In this document: piece after piece, positions 9,701 through 17,313 of the stretch
How the letters are laid out: each line of letters begins with the position of its first letter
Numbering within the stretch: the first letter of the stretch is position 1
DNA from: Simiduia sp. 21SJ11W-1
Lineage (GTDB): Bacteria; Pseudomonadota; Gammaproteobacteria; Pseudomonadales; Cellvibrionaceae
DNA length: 64,000 bases
Assembly: GCF_024138675.1 (NCBI RefSeq)
Contig: NZ_CP090959.1
Coordinates: forward strand, 1,891,501-1,955,500
Direction of reading: 5' to 3'
Notes under the pieces: generated by a model
Databases searched by the model: none
The model's input: the letters and a program-made list of their open reading frames with translations, nothing else
Told to the model about the DNA's origin: nothing
Made by a program: the position numbers and the translations under genes

Positions 9701-10852
9701 ATCCAACTGAGCTTTTTCAACAATCCCTCCCCACACCTCTTATACCTGGAAGACAAGCTATCCAAATTTAAATGTCAAAGTGTCGGTAGCGATGAAGCTA
9801 GTTCAGCCTTGATGATTGCTGGCGATTCCATACCCACACTGGGTGCTGTATACGGTCTCACAGCAGCAGCCATTGGGAAATCCTCTGCAATTGTAGGGGG
9901 GCAACTGATTGTTGACCGCGTGGCAAATAGATCAATTTATGAGGTAATACCCAGGACGACAGCTGAGATTTCAGTTGATCTCATTGGCTCTTCAGTCGGG
10001 CTTCCCCTGTTTTTCCGAGCGCAGAATGTGCGAGAGATGGGGCAAGTCACAAGCTGTATTTATACCCCGCAGGCGTTATCCATTAAGTTTTGCGAAGTAG
10101 GTCGCTCTGCGGAATCAACACTGATTTACTCAACCTGCCCACCAGCTAAGCCAGGACAAGTAGCAGCGAATCGAGACGCATCATACTGGCCTAGCATAAG
10201 TGTCATTTTAAGCGATTCATTAAAAGATATTGAGAGCTTGGTGGCATCGATTTGCCTACAGCAACATGTGAACATAAGCTCGATATATCTTAAGTCCGAT
10301 TCAAAGAAGCATCGAGATTCTTTGGTTGACCTAATCCCTAATGATATATCATTAAAATATTATGATGAAGACAGCCAGCTGATTGATTTGATTCTCAACG
10401 AGAAGCCAGGCTTTGTCGCCAGCGTCAATGCTAAGGTTTTGCACGACCCGCGAACATTTTCACAACTTGCAAAATCTGCGGGTGCTGAAAACGTCGCATC
10501 AGTCACGTGTGGATTCGTATACGAAGATAGTGCGTTGGGCATGCAAGCCGTAAAAAGCAATATTTGTGCAGACGGTTATGAGCAGCCTTACAAATTGGAG
10601 TTGGGAATCGCTAGTTTATTGCCATCGGCTTTGTTGCCAATAGAATCAAATAAGCATGCTGTTAGAGTTTCTTGCTTCAGTCAGTGGAAAAAGTTAGTTT
10701 TGACGGAAGATATTATCGCTGAACAAGCCACTCCTAATTTTGTTCATCTTATTGACACCAGCCTCACTGCAACCATCGATCCCTCATTATCCGAATCGAT
10801 GAACTTTTTCGATGCTGAAGTTGGTACTAAAATCGTAAGGTACACGGTATGA
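6749..10852 (+). CDS. 1367-residue mosaic: sulfotransferase-like domain, coiled coil, paired 'YPDV..HY..GxxEGR' repeats, degenerate glycosyltransferase-like C terminus
   Basis: Residues 1-270 resemble a PAPS-dependent sulfotransferase: 'VIVGMHRSGTSCLSG' is a 5'-phosphosulfate loop and 'PKYVFTVRNPDEIASSL' the 3'-phosphate segment. Residues ~300-560 are a charged coiled coil with two tandem 56-residue repeats (403-458, 459-514). Residues ~600-678 hold two copies of a 'YLxxxPDVxxAxxxPxxHYxxxGxxEGR' module seen in large glycosyltransferases. Residues ~780-1140 are unrecognised. Residues ~1146-1270 ('ISVILSDSLKDIESLV...') look like a GT-A Rossmann half without a clear D-x-D. The stop overlaps the next gene's start (ATGA). 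It could sulfate or cap the glycan, or act as a chain-length scaffold; this is inference. Confidence 0.7.
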   Translation: MSEKTALVIVGMHRSGTSCLSGILAILGALPPAHLIPANEANKKGYWESFEINRFNDSVLADLGQSWRDIYPIELKRLDSTKLSAYVGQAEKIIEQEFDGRTLPLIKDPRISLVQPIWHSALDMAGYKPKYVFTVRNPDEIASSLVKRNGMGYFHSLMLTIRYWLDVEYYTRDQPRVFVHFDLLLDDWKEQASRICNTLDFDWPNSVETVIEDVEAYLEGDLRHFSTKSGYGNEIYSVYKQAQELHELFVRWSKFGEDKESYAYLDELKESFNAATKHIGFGFIKDQDRMRLETKSMKKDISVFTKQKDEAAQKLEAFEVELRDIKNSSSRLVTEHQMEVEQYRNKVFALENTSDNQRQTINLLQSQAKTLEDQIVLLNNQAAVESARYSDALKENGELQRELREEIKRCAQLEARDSVITKRIEELENSFSKILPKIEQSFVKSDSQAHLQGEEIKRLREEIRNIVQLDARDSVFLKRIEELENSFANIQSEKKQSIIKEDLQDQLQVEEIKRLKRELKSQKTKYADLVKRHKEVCERFSRSKQSIIRLKEDVKSKRSIVEVEPTGTIRQALYHSLLKVNVISRARNKIRNGKIVKVIKDSGVFDSGWYLNCYPDVEHAGVDPVSHYVRFGASEGRNPSQNFDSHLYLLANPDVAKANINPLYHYIMYGQSEGRPLLPSGARNRDALAIADLAHTVSKTSQPVRKFNSEQPLPPVVPDFATFSAEAMSSVVDKALAKKMICDNSRAKAMERSSLSTDYIQQLVHVFARLSGVSGSNVEKTLRDAQVFGVTSTTSVKPTNSGLVAQRESDGVLKIQDLFISSQRKLKVRVATGGNFASQQVTFYLIQVSDDSTGTKECRSIVEKSNLENSLHQVEMRLINPFLPVLLLAANSDGDVIESAQLLFPSLARGGAHYAELLSFQRNTGIESYTAAVTEYSTRLAESAFIQANEGETQFKLIITGESLTGRERIFSSDVLNWFSANSNIQLSFFNNPSPHLLYLEDKLSKFKCQSVGSDEASSALMIAGDSIPTLGAVYGLTAAAIGKSSAIVGGQLIVDRVANRSIYEVIPRTTAEISVDLIGSSVGLPLFFRAQNVREMGQVTSCIYTPQALSIKFCEVGRSAESTLIYSTCPPAKPGQVAANRDASYWPSISVILSDSLKDIESLVASICLQQHVNISSIYLKSDSKKHRDSLVDLIPNDISLKYYDEDSQLIDLILNEKPGFVASVNAKVLHDPRTFSQLAKSAGAENVASVTCGFVYEDSALGMQAVKSNICADGYEQPYKLELGIASLLPSALLPIESNKHAVRVSCFSQWKKLVLTEDIIAEQATPNFVHLIDTSLTATIDPSLSESMNFFDAEVGTKIVRYTV

Positions 10853-12351
10853 GATTGTTAGTGCTAGTTTCATCTGAGGATGCTTTTCGTCAAGCAGGCG
10901 TGAGGATCAGGTACCAACGGATAGCAGAAAGCCTTAAGGCCGAGGATGGGTCTCTTACGCTTATGGCTATAACGGGCTTAGATGACGCCCAGAAAATTCT
11001 CAGTCAGTACGATAGCGTTCTTATTAGTAAATGCTACACAGTAAGGGGGTTGCTCGCGGCAAAGGTTGCAAGCCAACTTGGACTACAGGTTGGAATTGAT
11101 ATGTTTGATGACTATTTCAGTCAGACCGATGATCCGAGGTTTTCCCGGCTTCGCTACTGGTTGGCTAAAATTCAAGAATATTGTACCTTTGTATTGTGCT
11201 CGACCGGGGCAATCAGGTCTGTTTCTGAAAGCATATTGCCCAAGCTACCTCATCATGTAATGAATGATCCTTTTGATCAGCTCAATCCTACGCTAGTGGA
11301 AGAAAGGGTCTCGAAAAAAGCGATGCTTATTTCGGCAACGAAGAACATTCAGGTCGCTTGGTTTGGCATAGGAGACAATCCAAACTTTTCCGTTGGATTG
11401 GTCGATCTCGTAGGATTTTCAGGTGACTTTTCTGTACTTAGAGACGCAGGTTATTCAGTTCAACTCAAAATACTAACTAATGAACGAGCGTTGACATCGG
11501 ACAACCTTTCGCTTTTGGCTTCTCTGGATGTTGACTATTCGATAGACCTTTGGAGTGAAGAGAAAGAAGCAAAATTGCTGGAAGACAGTTTTCTTGCATA
11601 TCTTCCCGTAAACGCGCAGCCTTTTAGTCGCGTAAAATCCCTCAATAGATGTGTCACGGCCTTGTGCAGTGGCATACAAGTCCTGTCCAATGGCTATCCG
11701 CTCTATAAGGACTTAGGTCGCTTTATCTATAGCGATGTCGATCAGCTGGTGTCAGATTTAGACGTTTGCAGTTTTAAAGTGAATGCCAGCACGGTATCCG
11801 ACTTGAAGGTGACTCTGGAAATGCTCGCAAACCCTGAAGCAGAATCCCGAGGATTATTTCAGTTCTTGAATACCTTATCGCCACGAGTGATTGATCAGAA
11901 CGAAAATAAAATCAGATGCGCAGTCGTTCATGGCAGGGAGAGCTCCGGTGACGCACATAAGTTTGCTAGAAAGAATCAGGCGCTGTCAGTTTCTTCCCCC
12001 TATTGTCGATTGAATTTGAATTATGACGTTTTGGTCCGGTGGAGCGAAGATTCCCACAACATTGAAATACTCGTTTCAGAGAAGACTGCATCGCTGCTCG
12101 GTTACGTCAATATAGACTCTACATCAAAAACAAAGTTTGTGGACACCAATTATTTTAGAGCAATATCTGATGTTGTTCCGACTGCTGTTGAAAAGCAGTC
12201 TATCGCGCTATCCAGGAATGGCGGCAAAGTTGGCTATTGCCTGTCGTGTTCAAATGTATTGGGGCTTATTAGCCGCTCACTTTCGACGCTTTACCCAAAC
12301 CTCGACGTCATCCTTTCGGAAAATTCCAAGCTGCCATGGTTGCTGTCATAA
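10849..12351 (+). CDS. Putative GT-B type glycosyltransferase with extra C-terminal domain
   Basis: A 500-residue protein whose start overlaps the preceding stop (ATGA), implying coupled translation. The N-terminal ~130 residues ('LVLVSSEDAFRQAGVRIRYQR', then 'YDSVLISKCYTVRGLLAAKVA' and 'VGIDMFDDYF') look like the acceptor half of a GT4-type enzyme. The following part ('IQVAWFGIGDNPNF...', 'LLEDSFLAYLPVNAQPFSRVKSLNRCVTALCSG') fits a donor-binding half. Residues ~370-500 form an additional domain I do not recognise. No membrane segment is seen. A glycosyltransferase role is inferred from fold-like layout and locus; no motif proves it. Confidence 0.55.
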   Translation: MRLLVLVSSEDAFRQAGVRIRYQRIAESLKAEDGSLTLMAITGLDDAQKILSQYDSVLISKCYTVRGLLAAKVASQLGLQVGIDMFDDYFSQTDDPRFSRLRYWLAKIQEYCTFVLCSTGAIRSVSESILPKLPHHVMNDPFDQLNPTLVEERVSKKAMLISATKNIQVAWFGIGDNPNFSVGLVDLVGFSGDFSVLRDAGYSVQLKILTNERALTSDNLSLLASLDVDYSIDLWSEEKEAKLLEDSFLAYLPVNAQPFSRVKSLNRCVTALCSGIQVLSNGYPLYKDLGRFIYSDVDQLVSDLDVCSFKVNASTVSDLKVTLEMLANPEAESRGLFQFLNTLSPRVIDQNENKIRCAVVHGRESSGDAHKFARKNQALSVSSPYCRLNLNYDVLVRWSEDSHNIEILVSEKTASLLGYVNIDSTSKTKFVDTNYFRAISDVVPTAVEKQSIALSRNGGKVGYCLSCSNVLGLISRSLSTLYPNLDVILSENSKLPWLLS

Positions 12352-12368
12352 AAAGTTGATTCACGTTT

Positions 12369-14588
12369 ATGAAATCTAAAAATCACTCAGTATTTGTTTT
12401 CAATCTTCTTCAAGATGTTAACATTCTTCGCCCATTGGTTTACTTGGCATCATCCGAGATTGGGAGTTATACAACACTTCTGATAACAGAAGCCTTCTGT
12501 AAGAGGGATCAGTCCGGGGCATGGATGCAGGAACTGAAATCCATGTCAGCACAGACTGGTAGTCGGTTTGAGATCTTCGGTGCAACTCACAGTGGTATAA
12601 GCTTACTGTCCAATCGTTCTGGCATGATATTTTCGGGAAGTGAGTCCAATCTAAATGCACACAAACCAGTGCATGATTTGTTCCTGGCTTTACCCGAAAA
12701 CTGGTTGAAAGTGACACTGCAGCACGGTTTTGAATGCGTAGGCTTTATGCAGAGCCGAGATCAAAACTTGGCCCATGGTACGGAGGTTACGTTTGCGGCT
12801 GATGTCATTTGCGGCTGGTGCAGTAGCGAGAGGCTGTATTCGATTGCCCCCTCTCAGCGCTCAAAGCTTTTCGTAACAGGACCTACAAGCGTTCTACATT
12901 CTCAACCCGCCAGTAAAGAAACGTTACCGTATGGTATTGTCTGTGAGAATCTACATTCACCAAGAATGAAGACAGCCGGTGATTTCAAAAATCATTTTGT
13001 TGATGCGTTCGGCGAATTCAGTTCAATGGTGGCTGAAAATAAGGGAAAGGTAGTTCTAAGACCTCATCCAGGCGGACAGTATATTTTAAAGAATGATGTC
13101 CCAATTCCTGAGAATGTGATCATTAATAATCACCCAAGCTACAAGGTGGATTTTTCCCGATACGCGTATGGCATATCTGCTCCTTCCTCGGTGTTGATTG
13201 ACATGTTGCTGGCGAAAATTCCGGTTGCAGTATGGCGCGATGAGCATGGCAAGATGGACGCTGGAAACTATGCTGGCTTGACTGAAGTTAGTAATGCGAA
13301 GGAATGGTTCGACTTTGCTGGTGACGCAATGGTTAATAGACAAACGTACATTGAGCGCCAAGAAAAGTTTTTGAATAAGCTGGAAATGCCCACCCAGCCA
13401 TCGGAAGTATATAGTAGGTATAGGGTTCTGTTTGAGTCTTTTTCGGCCAGGTCCGTCGAGCCATTTGTAGAAAGACAAAAAAAGCGAATACTGTTCATAG
13501 CCAATGGCATAATACCCACAATTGAAATCAGTTTTTTCGAGCCCCTAAAATCAGATGTGGCAGCTGGCTCTCTGGAGTATGCCTGTTTAACAGAGTCTGA
13601 AATACGAAAACGTTATGGCAAAGATTTTGCCAGTCTGGAGGCCAGAGACTGGGCGATGGAGAAGCTGTTTCAATACCAGCCTACTCATATTGTTTTCTGT
13701 CGCTATAGTGGACCCTTTGTCACTGACTATACTGCTTTTGCTAAGCAGAGAAATGTACCTGTCATGTTTCATATTGACGATGACCTGTTGAGCATCCCCA
13801 AAGATTTTGGTGAAACCAAGTATAATTTCCACAATGACCCAAGTCGATTATCAACTGTAAGGCACTTGTTGGACAATGCCAATTTGGTCTATAGCTCAAC
13901 GGTATTGCTAAAAGAAAGGCTCGAGCACCTTGGAGCACGAGCAAAGATCCTAGCTGGTAAGATTTATTGTTCTGGTAAGATAGTTTCCCAGGCTAGAAAA
14001 TCAAACTCTTGCGTTGTCGGTTACATGGGGCATTCGGAAAAATTCGAAGATCTTATGATGATGTTGCCGGCACTAACGCGTTTTATGCGAGAGCATGATG
14101 ATGTCCGGTTTGAGCTTTTTGGGTCAATTGCAATGCCCAAAGAATTAGAGGAGTTTGGTGACAGGGTTTCCCTTCTGCCCGGCGTACAAGGGTATGAGCT
14201 ATTTCTTCGCGCGCTTGCAGAGAGGCGATGGGATATCGGAATATGCCCATTAAAGCCAACGCAGTTCAATAAGGTCAAAGCTAACACCAAGTGGTTGGAC
14301 TATACGGCCGTGGGTGCAGCAGTCATTGCTTCCTCGGGTTTGGTTTACGATGAGTGCTGTAGGGATGATTGTGGATTACTCGCCAATACGCAAGAAGAGT
14401 GGAGTGAGGCATTTAATCGCTTTTATAACGATCGGGAGTATCGGTATCAAGTAGTACGGAATGCTCAGGAAAAAGTAATGAGCGAGTACTCCATCGAGCA
14501 GCTTAGGCTTCAAGTGCTGAGCATGATTGATGAAGCATCTATTTCGCAAGTGTCGAAAACTAGATTGAGATCTGGCGTTATTGTTTAA
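12369..14588 (+). CDS. Two-domain glycosyltransferase: CDP-glycerol-transferase/LpxB-like N half, GT4-like C half
   Basis: A 739-residue protein. Residues ~1-350 resemble GT-B polymer transferases of the CDP-glycerol/polysialyl type: 'KVTLQHGFECVGF', 'KVVLRPHPGG' and 'YGISAPSSVLIDMLLAKIPVAVWRDE'. Residues ~370-735 look like a GT4 enzyme: 'KRILFIANGIIPTIE', 'VGYMGHSEKFEDLMMMLPAL', 'VSLLPGVQGYELFLRAL', 'DIGICPLKP' and 'KWLDYTAVGAAVIAS' (donor-site E replaced by D). It may make two successive linkages. No clear ribosome binding site precedes the ATG; the gap to the previous gene is 17 bases. Its stop overlaps the next start (TAATG). Donors unknown. Confidence 0.68.
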   Translation: MKSKNHSVFVFNLLQDVNILRPLVYLASSEIGSYTTLLITEAFCKRDQSGAWMQELKSMSAQTGSRFEIFGATHSGISLLSNRSGMIFSGSESNLNAHKPVHDLFLALPENWLKVTLQHGFECVGFMQSRDQNLAHGTEVTFAADVICGWCSSERLYSIAPSQRSKLFVTGPTSVLHSQPASKETLPYGIVCENLHSPRMKTAGDFKNHFVDAFGEFSSMVAENKGKVVLRPHPGGQYILKNDVPIPENVIINNHPSYKVDFSRYAYGISAPSSVLIDMLLAKIPVAVWRDEHGKMDAGNYAGLTEVSNAKEWFDFAGDAMVNRQTYIERQEKFLNKLEMPTQPSEVYSRYRVLFESFSARSVEPFVERQKKRILFIANGIIPTIEISFFEPLKSDVAAGSLEYACLTESEIRKRYGKDFASLEARDWAMEKLFQYQPTHIVFCRYSGPFVTDYTAFAKQRNVPVMFHIDDDLLSIPKDFGETKYNFHNDPSRLSTVRHLLDNANLVYSSTVLLKERLEHLGARAKILAGKIYCSGKIVSQARKSNSCVVGYMGHSEKFEDLMMMLPALTRFMREHDDVRFELFGSIAMPKELEEFGDRVSLLPGVQGYELFLRALAERRWDIGICPLKPTQFNKVKANTKWLDYTAVGAAVIASSGLVYDECCRDDCGLLANTQEEWSEAFNRFYNDREYRYQVVRNAQEKVMSEYSIEQLRLQVLSMIDEASISQVSKTRLRSGVIV

Positions 14589-15526
14589 TGTGCAGAGCAA
14601 TAGTTATCCTTTCAACCTACAATGGCGAGCCCTACCTTGCGGAGCTGTTGGATAGTGTGGCTGCGCAGCTGGAAGATGATGACATTTTTTTGATCAGAGA
14701 TGATGGCTCTTCCGATAGGACGATGAGCTTGCTTCGAAGCTATCGCGATAAGATTCCGCAGATCAGATTGCTGGACAACGATCGACGCAATGTCGGGCCT
14801 ATAGCATCATTTGGGTGGTTGCTACAGTATGTAAACGATCATCCGGAACTGCATCAGGTTCCGGATCCGCTGATATTCCTATGTGACCAGGATGATGTCT
14901 GGAAACCCGGTAAGCTCACTATGTTTAAGGCTGCTTATCAAGGGATGTGCGCGGCGAAGCACGAGCGAGAACTGCTGATACACTCTGATCTAATGGTGGT
15001 AGACAGCAAATTGGAAGTGCTGCACGCTTCTTTTTTTTCGAGTCAGGGTATCAATGTAGAAAAGAACTCATTTTTTCAGCTTGTGGTTGGCAATACTGTT
15101 ACTGGTTGTGCGGCGGCTATCAATCTCCCGCTGTTAAGGAGGGCGGTCCCAATGTCTGGTCAAGCCATAATGCATGATTGGTGGCTTGCGCTAGTCGCAG
15201 CCATGTTTGGTCGTATAGTCAGCTTGAAAGAGAGTACGGTTTTATATCGACAACATGGCGGCAATGTCATCGGTGCGAAACCTTTACAGTCGCTTGGTTT
15301 TAAACAAAAGTTCAGAAAGTTATTTTCATTGAAGAAAAACCCTGATATTACCGCGGTGGCTATGCAGGCAGATGGCTTTAGAAAACGATATTCTCAGGAG
15401 CTCAGCATTATTCAACGGTTCTATTTGGTGAGTGTGGTGCTGTTCTGTCGCCCAGCTCTACCTTTTCTGTATTACGTCTGGGCTCGTCTTCTTTATCCGG
15501 TTTTCAATGGCATTGTGCAAAAATAG
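14588..15526 (+). CDS. GT2 family glycosyltransferase, rhamnosyltransferase-like
   Basis: A 312-residue GT-A enzyme. 'VILSTYNGEPYLAELLDSV' is the N-terminal nucleotide-binding strand-helix, 'LIRDDGSSDRT' the first acidic motif, and 'LIFLCDQDDVW' the D-x-D metal site in the form typical of RfbG-like rhamnosyltransferases. 'GCAAAINLPLLRRAVPM' and 'HDWWLALVAA' give the acceptor-side motif. The C terminus has one hydrophobic stretch. The rml genes in the same run support dTDP-L-rhamnose as donor. ATG overlaps the previous stop. Confidence 0.87.
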   Translation: MCRAIVILSTYNGEPYLAELLDSVAAQLEDDDIFLIRDDGSSDRTMSLLRSYRDKIPQIRLLDNDRRNVGPIASFGWLLQYVNDHPELHQVPDPLIFLCDQDDVWKPGKLTMFKAAYQGMCAAKHERELLIHSDLMVVDSKLEVLHASFFSSQGINVEKNSFFQLVVGNTVTGCAAAINLPLLRRAVPMSGQAIMHDWWLALVAAMFGRIVSLKESTVLYRQHGGNVIGAKPLQSLGFKQKFRKLFSLKKNPDITAVAMQADGFRKRYSQELSIIQRFYLVSVVLFCRPALPFLYYVWARLLYPVFNGIVQK

Positions 15527-15528
15527 CT

Positions 15529-16434
15529 ATGATCTCAACCGCGTCCGTAACCGTTGTCTATGAGCCAGATGCAGAGCGATTAGAAAGACAGCTGGAAGCC
15601 ATTCAGTCCCAGGTGGATCTCATACTGCTAGTCGTTAACGGTGGATATGACCAATTAGGTTTTGATCTGGATAGATACCGCTACAGTACACCCATAAAGA
15701 TAGTTACACTCGGAAACAATCTCGGTATTGCTGCTGCCATTAACCGGGGTATTGAGGAGTGTAAGCTCATTGGCGTTCATTATAGTTTGCTACTGGACCA
15801 AGACAGCATTCCTGCACCTAATCTCGTCCATAGGCTTCGGGCTGGTCTTGTACGCGCAGCATCCAATGTTGCCGCCGCAGGCCCGAGGATTATTGATCAT
15901 GGATGTGAATCAAGATCAGTATTTTCGGCGCTCGATAAAAGGCAGCAAGCCTCCCATGCAGACGACGGCGCCGCTAAGTCTGATGATCAATTCGTTGATT
16001 TTTTGATTACGTCCGGCACGCTACTAAAGGTGGAGGCTATTAACGTAATCGGGTTAATGGAAGAGGCGCTGTTTATTGATAGTGTCGATTTCGAGTGGTG
16101 TTTTCGGGCAAGATCTCTAGGGTTTAAATTGCTCGTTGTTAATGAAGCAATACTGGATCATCAAAGAGGCGCTGTCATATACCCTGTGCGATTAAAAATA
16201 TTTCCACTGAGGTGGCACTCTCCTTTTCGACAGTACTTTATTATGAGGAATAGGTTGACCTTATACGGTCGACCCTATGTGCCAATTTCATGGAAGCTAA
16301 AAGATTTTCCTCGGATGGTGGTAAAAGTGTTGGTCTACATTGTGCTGGTTCCACCAAGAATCGAAAACCTTAAGGCCATTATCCGAGGTTTTGTCGATGC
16401 TCTAAATGGGCGGCTAGGACCAAATCAGAGCTAA
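15529..16434 (+). CDS. GT2 family glycosyltransferase (RfbF-type rhamnosyltransferase)
   Basis: A 301-residue GT-A protein. 'TASVTVVYEPDAERLERQLEAI' and 'VNGGYDQLGF' start the domain; 'LGNNLGIAAAINRGIE' is the conserved 'N-x-G-x-a-x-a-x-N-x-G' motif; 'YSLLLDQDSIP' carries the D-x-D site; 'FIDSVDFEWCFRARSLG' is the catalytic-base region (ED replaced by SVD-F-E). Sequence layout matches bacterial rhamnosyltransferases of the RfbF type. It starts two bases after the preceding stop, within the same operon. Linkage specificity unknown. Confidence 0.86.
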   Translation: MISTASVTVVYEPDAERLERQLEAIQSQVDLILLVVNGGYDQLGFDLDRYRYSTPIKIVTLGNNLGIAAAINRGIEECKLIGVHYSLLLDQDSIPAPNLVHRLRAGLVRAASNVAAAGPRIIDHGCESRSVFSALDKRQQASHADDGAAKSDDQFVDFLITSGTLLKVEAINVIGLMEEALFIDSVDFEWCFRARSLGFKLLVVNEAILDHQRGAVIYPVRLKIFPLRWHSPFRQYFIMRNRLTLYGRPYVPISWKLKDFPRMVVKVLVYIVLVPPRIENLKAIIRGFVDALNGRLGPNQS

Positions 16435-16437
16435 CAA

Positions 16438-17301
16438 ATGTCGGAAAAGATTCGTAACGCACGCCCAATTAGCACCGAAAAATCTTTGTCGGTACCATTC
16501 TCACTGCTAATGGCCGTCTACCATGCTGATAATGCAAGCTGGCTTGCTGCGTCCTTGTCCAGTATTTGCGAACAGACGCAGAAACCGACAGAGGTCATCT
16601 TAGTTCGTGATGGACCCATACCGACTCATTTAGACGAGGTTATTACACGTTTTTGTGGCCTACTACCCATCAAGCAAGTACAGCTTCCAGTCAATGGCGG
16701 TCTTGCAGTAGCGTTACAATCTGGCTTGCAGGCCTGCCAATATGACTGGGTTGCTAGAATGGATTCAGATGACATAGCGCTGCCCGAGCGTTTTGAGCGC
16801 CAGCTCGCGTTTTTGTCCAACCATCCAGAAGTAGACGTGTTGGGCACTTGGGTATCCGAGTTTGAAGAAAATCCAAGCGTTGTCTCAGGCTACAGATGTC
16901 CACCGGGGGATACTATCGAGTTGCATGAATTTGCTAAGCGCCGCTGTCCATTGAATCACATGACTGTGATATACCGCAAAAAAGCGGTGTTGGCGGTAGG
17001 TGGATATCAGGGCTTTAGAGGTATCGAAGACTATTTTTTATGGGCGAAATTGATAAATGCTGGTTACCGGTTAGCTAATCTCACTCAGGTTCTGGTGTGG
17101 GTCAGAGGCGGTGAGAGTGTAGCTAGGCGCAGAGGGGGGCTCCGATATCTAACGATGGAAGCCAAGTTGTACGTGAAATTCTACAGAATAGGTTTTTTGA
17201 ACCTGCCTATGGCGCTTTGGCAGTTTCTAATTCGACTTCCAGTCAGGCTTTTCTCGTGGCTTAGGGTGCTGACCTACAGGTACATTCGAAAACGAAGCTA
17301 A
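16438..17301 (+). CDS. GT2 family glycosyltransferase
   Basis: A 287-residue GT-A enzyme. 'FSLLMAVYHADNASWLAASLSSI' begins the domain, 'VILVRDGPIP' is the first acidic motif, 'PVNGGLAVALQSGLQAC' the glycine-rich loop, 'WVARMDSDDIALPERFERQ' the D-x-D site and 'RGIEDYFLWAKLI' the catalytic-base E-D pair. This layout is common in WcaA-like transferases that use UDP-hexoses or HexNAc. It is the last + strand gene of the locus; its stop is 12 bases from the stop of the convergent wbpM-like gene, with no visible terminator between them. Confidence 0.86.
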   Translation: MSEKIRNARPISTEKSLSVPFSLLMAVYHADNASWLAASLSSICEQTQKPTEVILVRDGPIPTHLDEVITRFCGLLPIKQVQLPVNGGLAVALQSGLQACQYDWVARMDSDDIALPERFERQLAFLSNHPEVDVLGTWVSEFEENPSVVSGYRCPPGDTIELHEFAKRRCPLNHMTVIYRKKAVLAVGGYQGFRGIEDYFLWAKLINAGYRLANLTQVLVWVRGGESVARRRGGLRYLTMEAKLYVKFYRIGFLNLPMALWQFLIRLPVRLFSWLRVLTYRYIRKRS

Positions 17302-17313
17302 ATACTTTTATGG

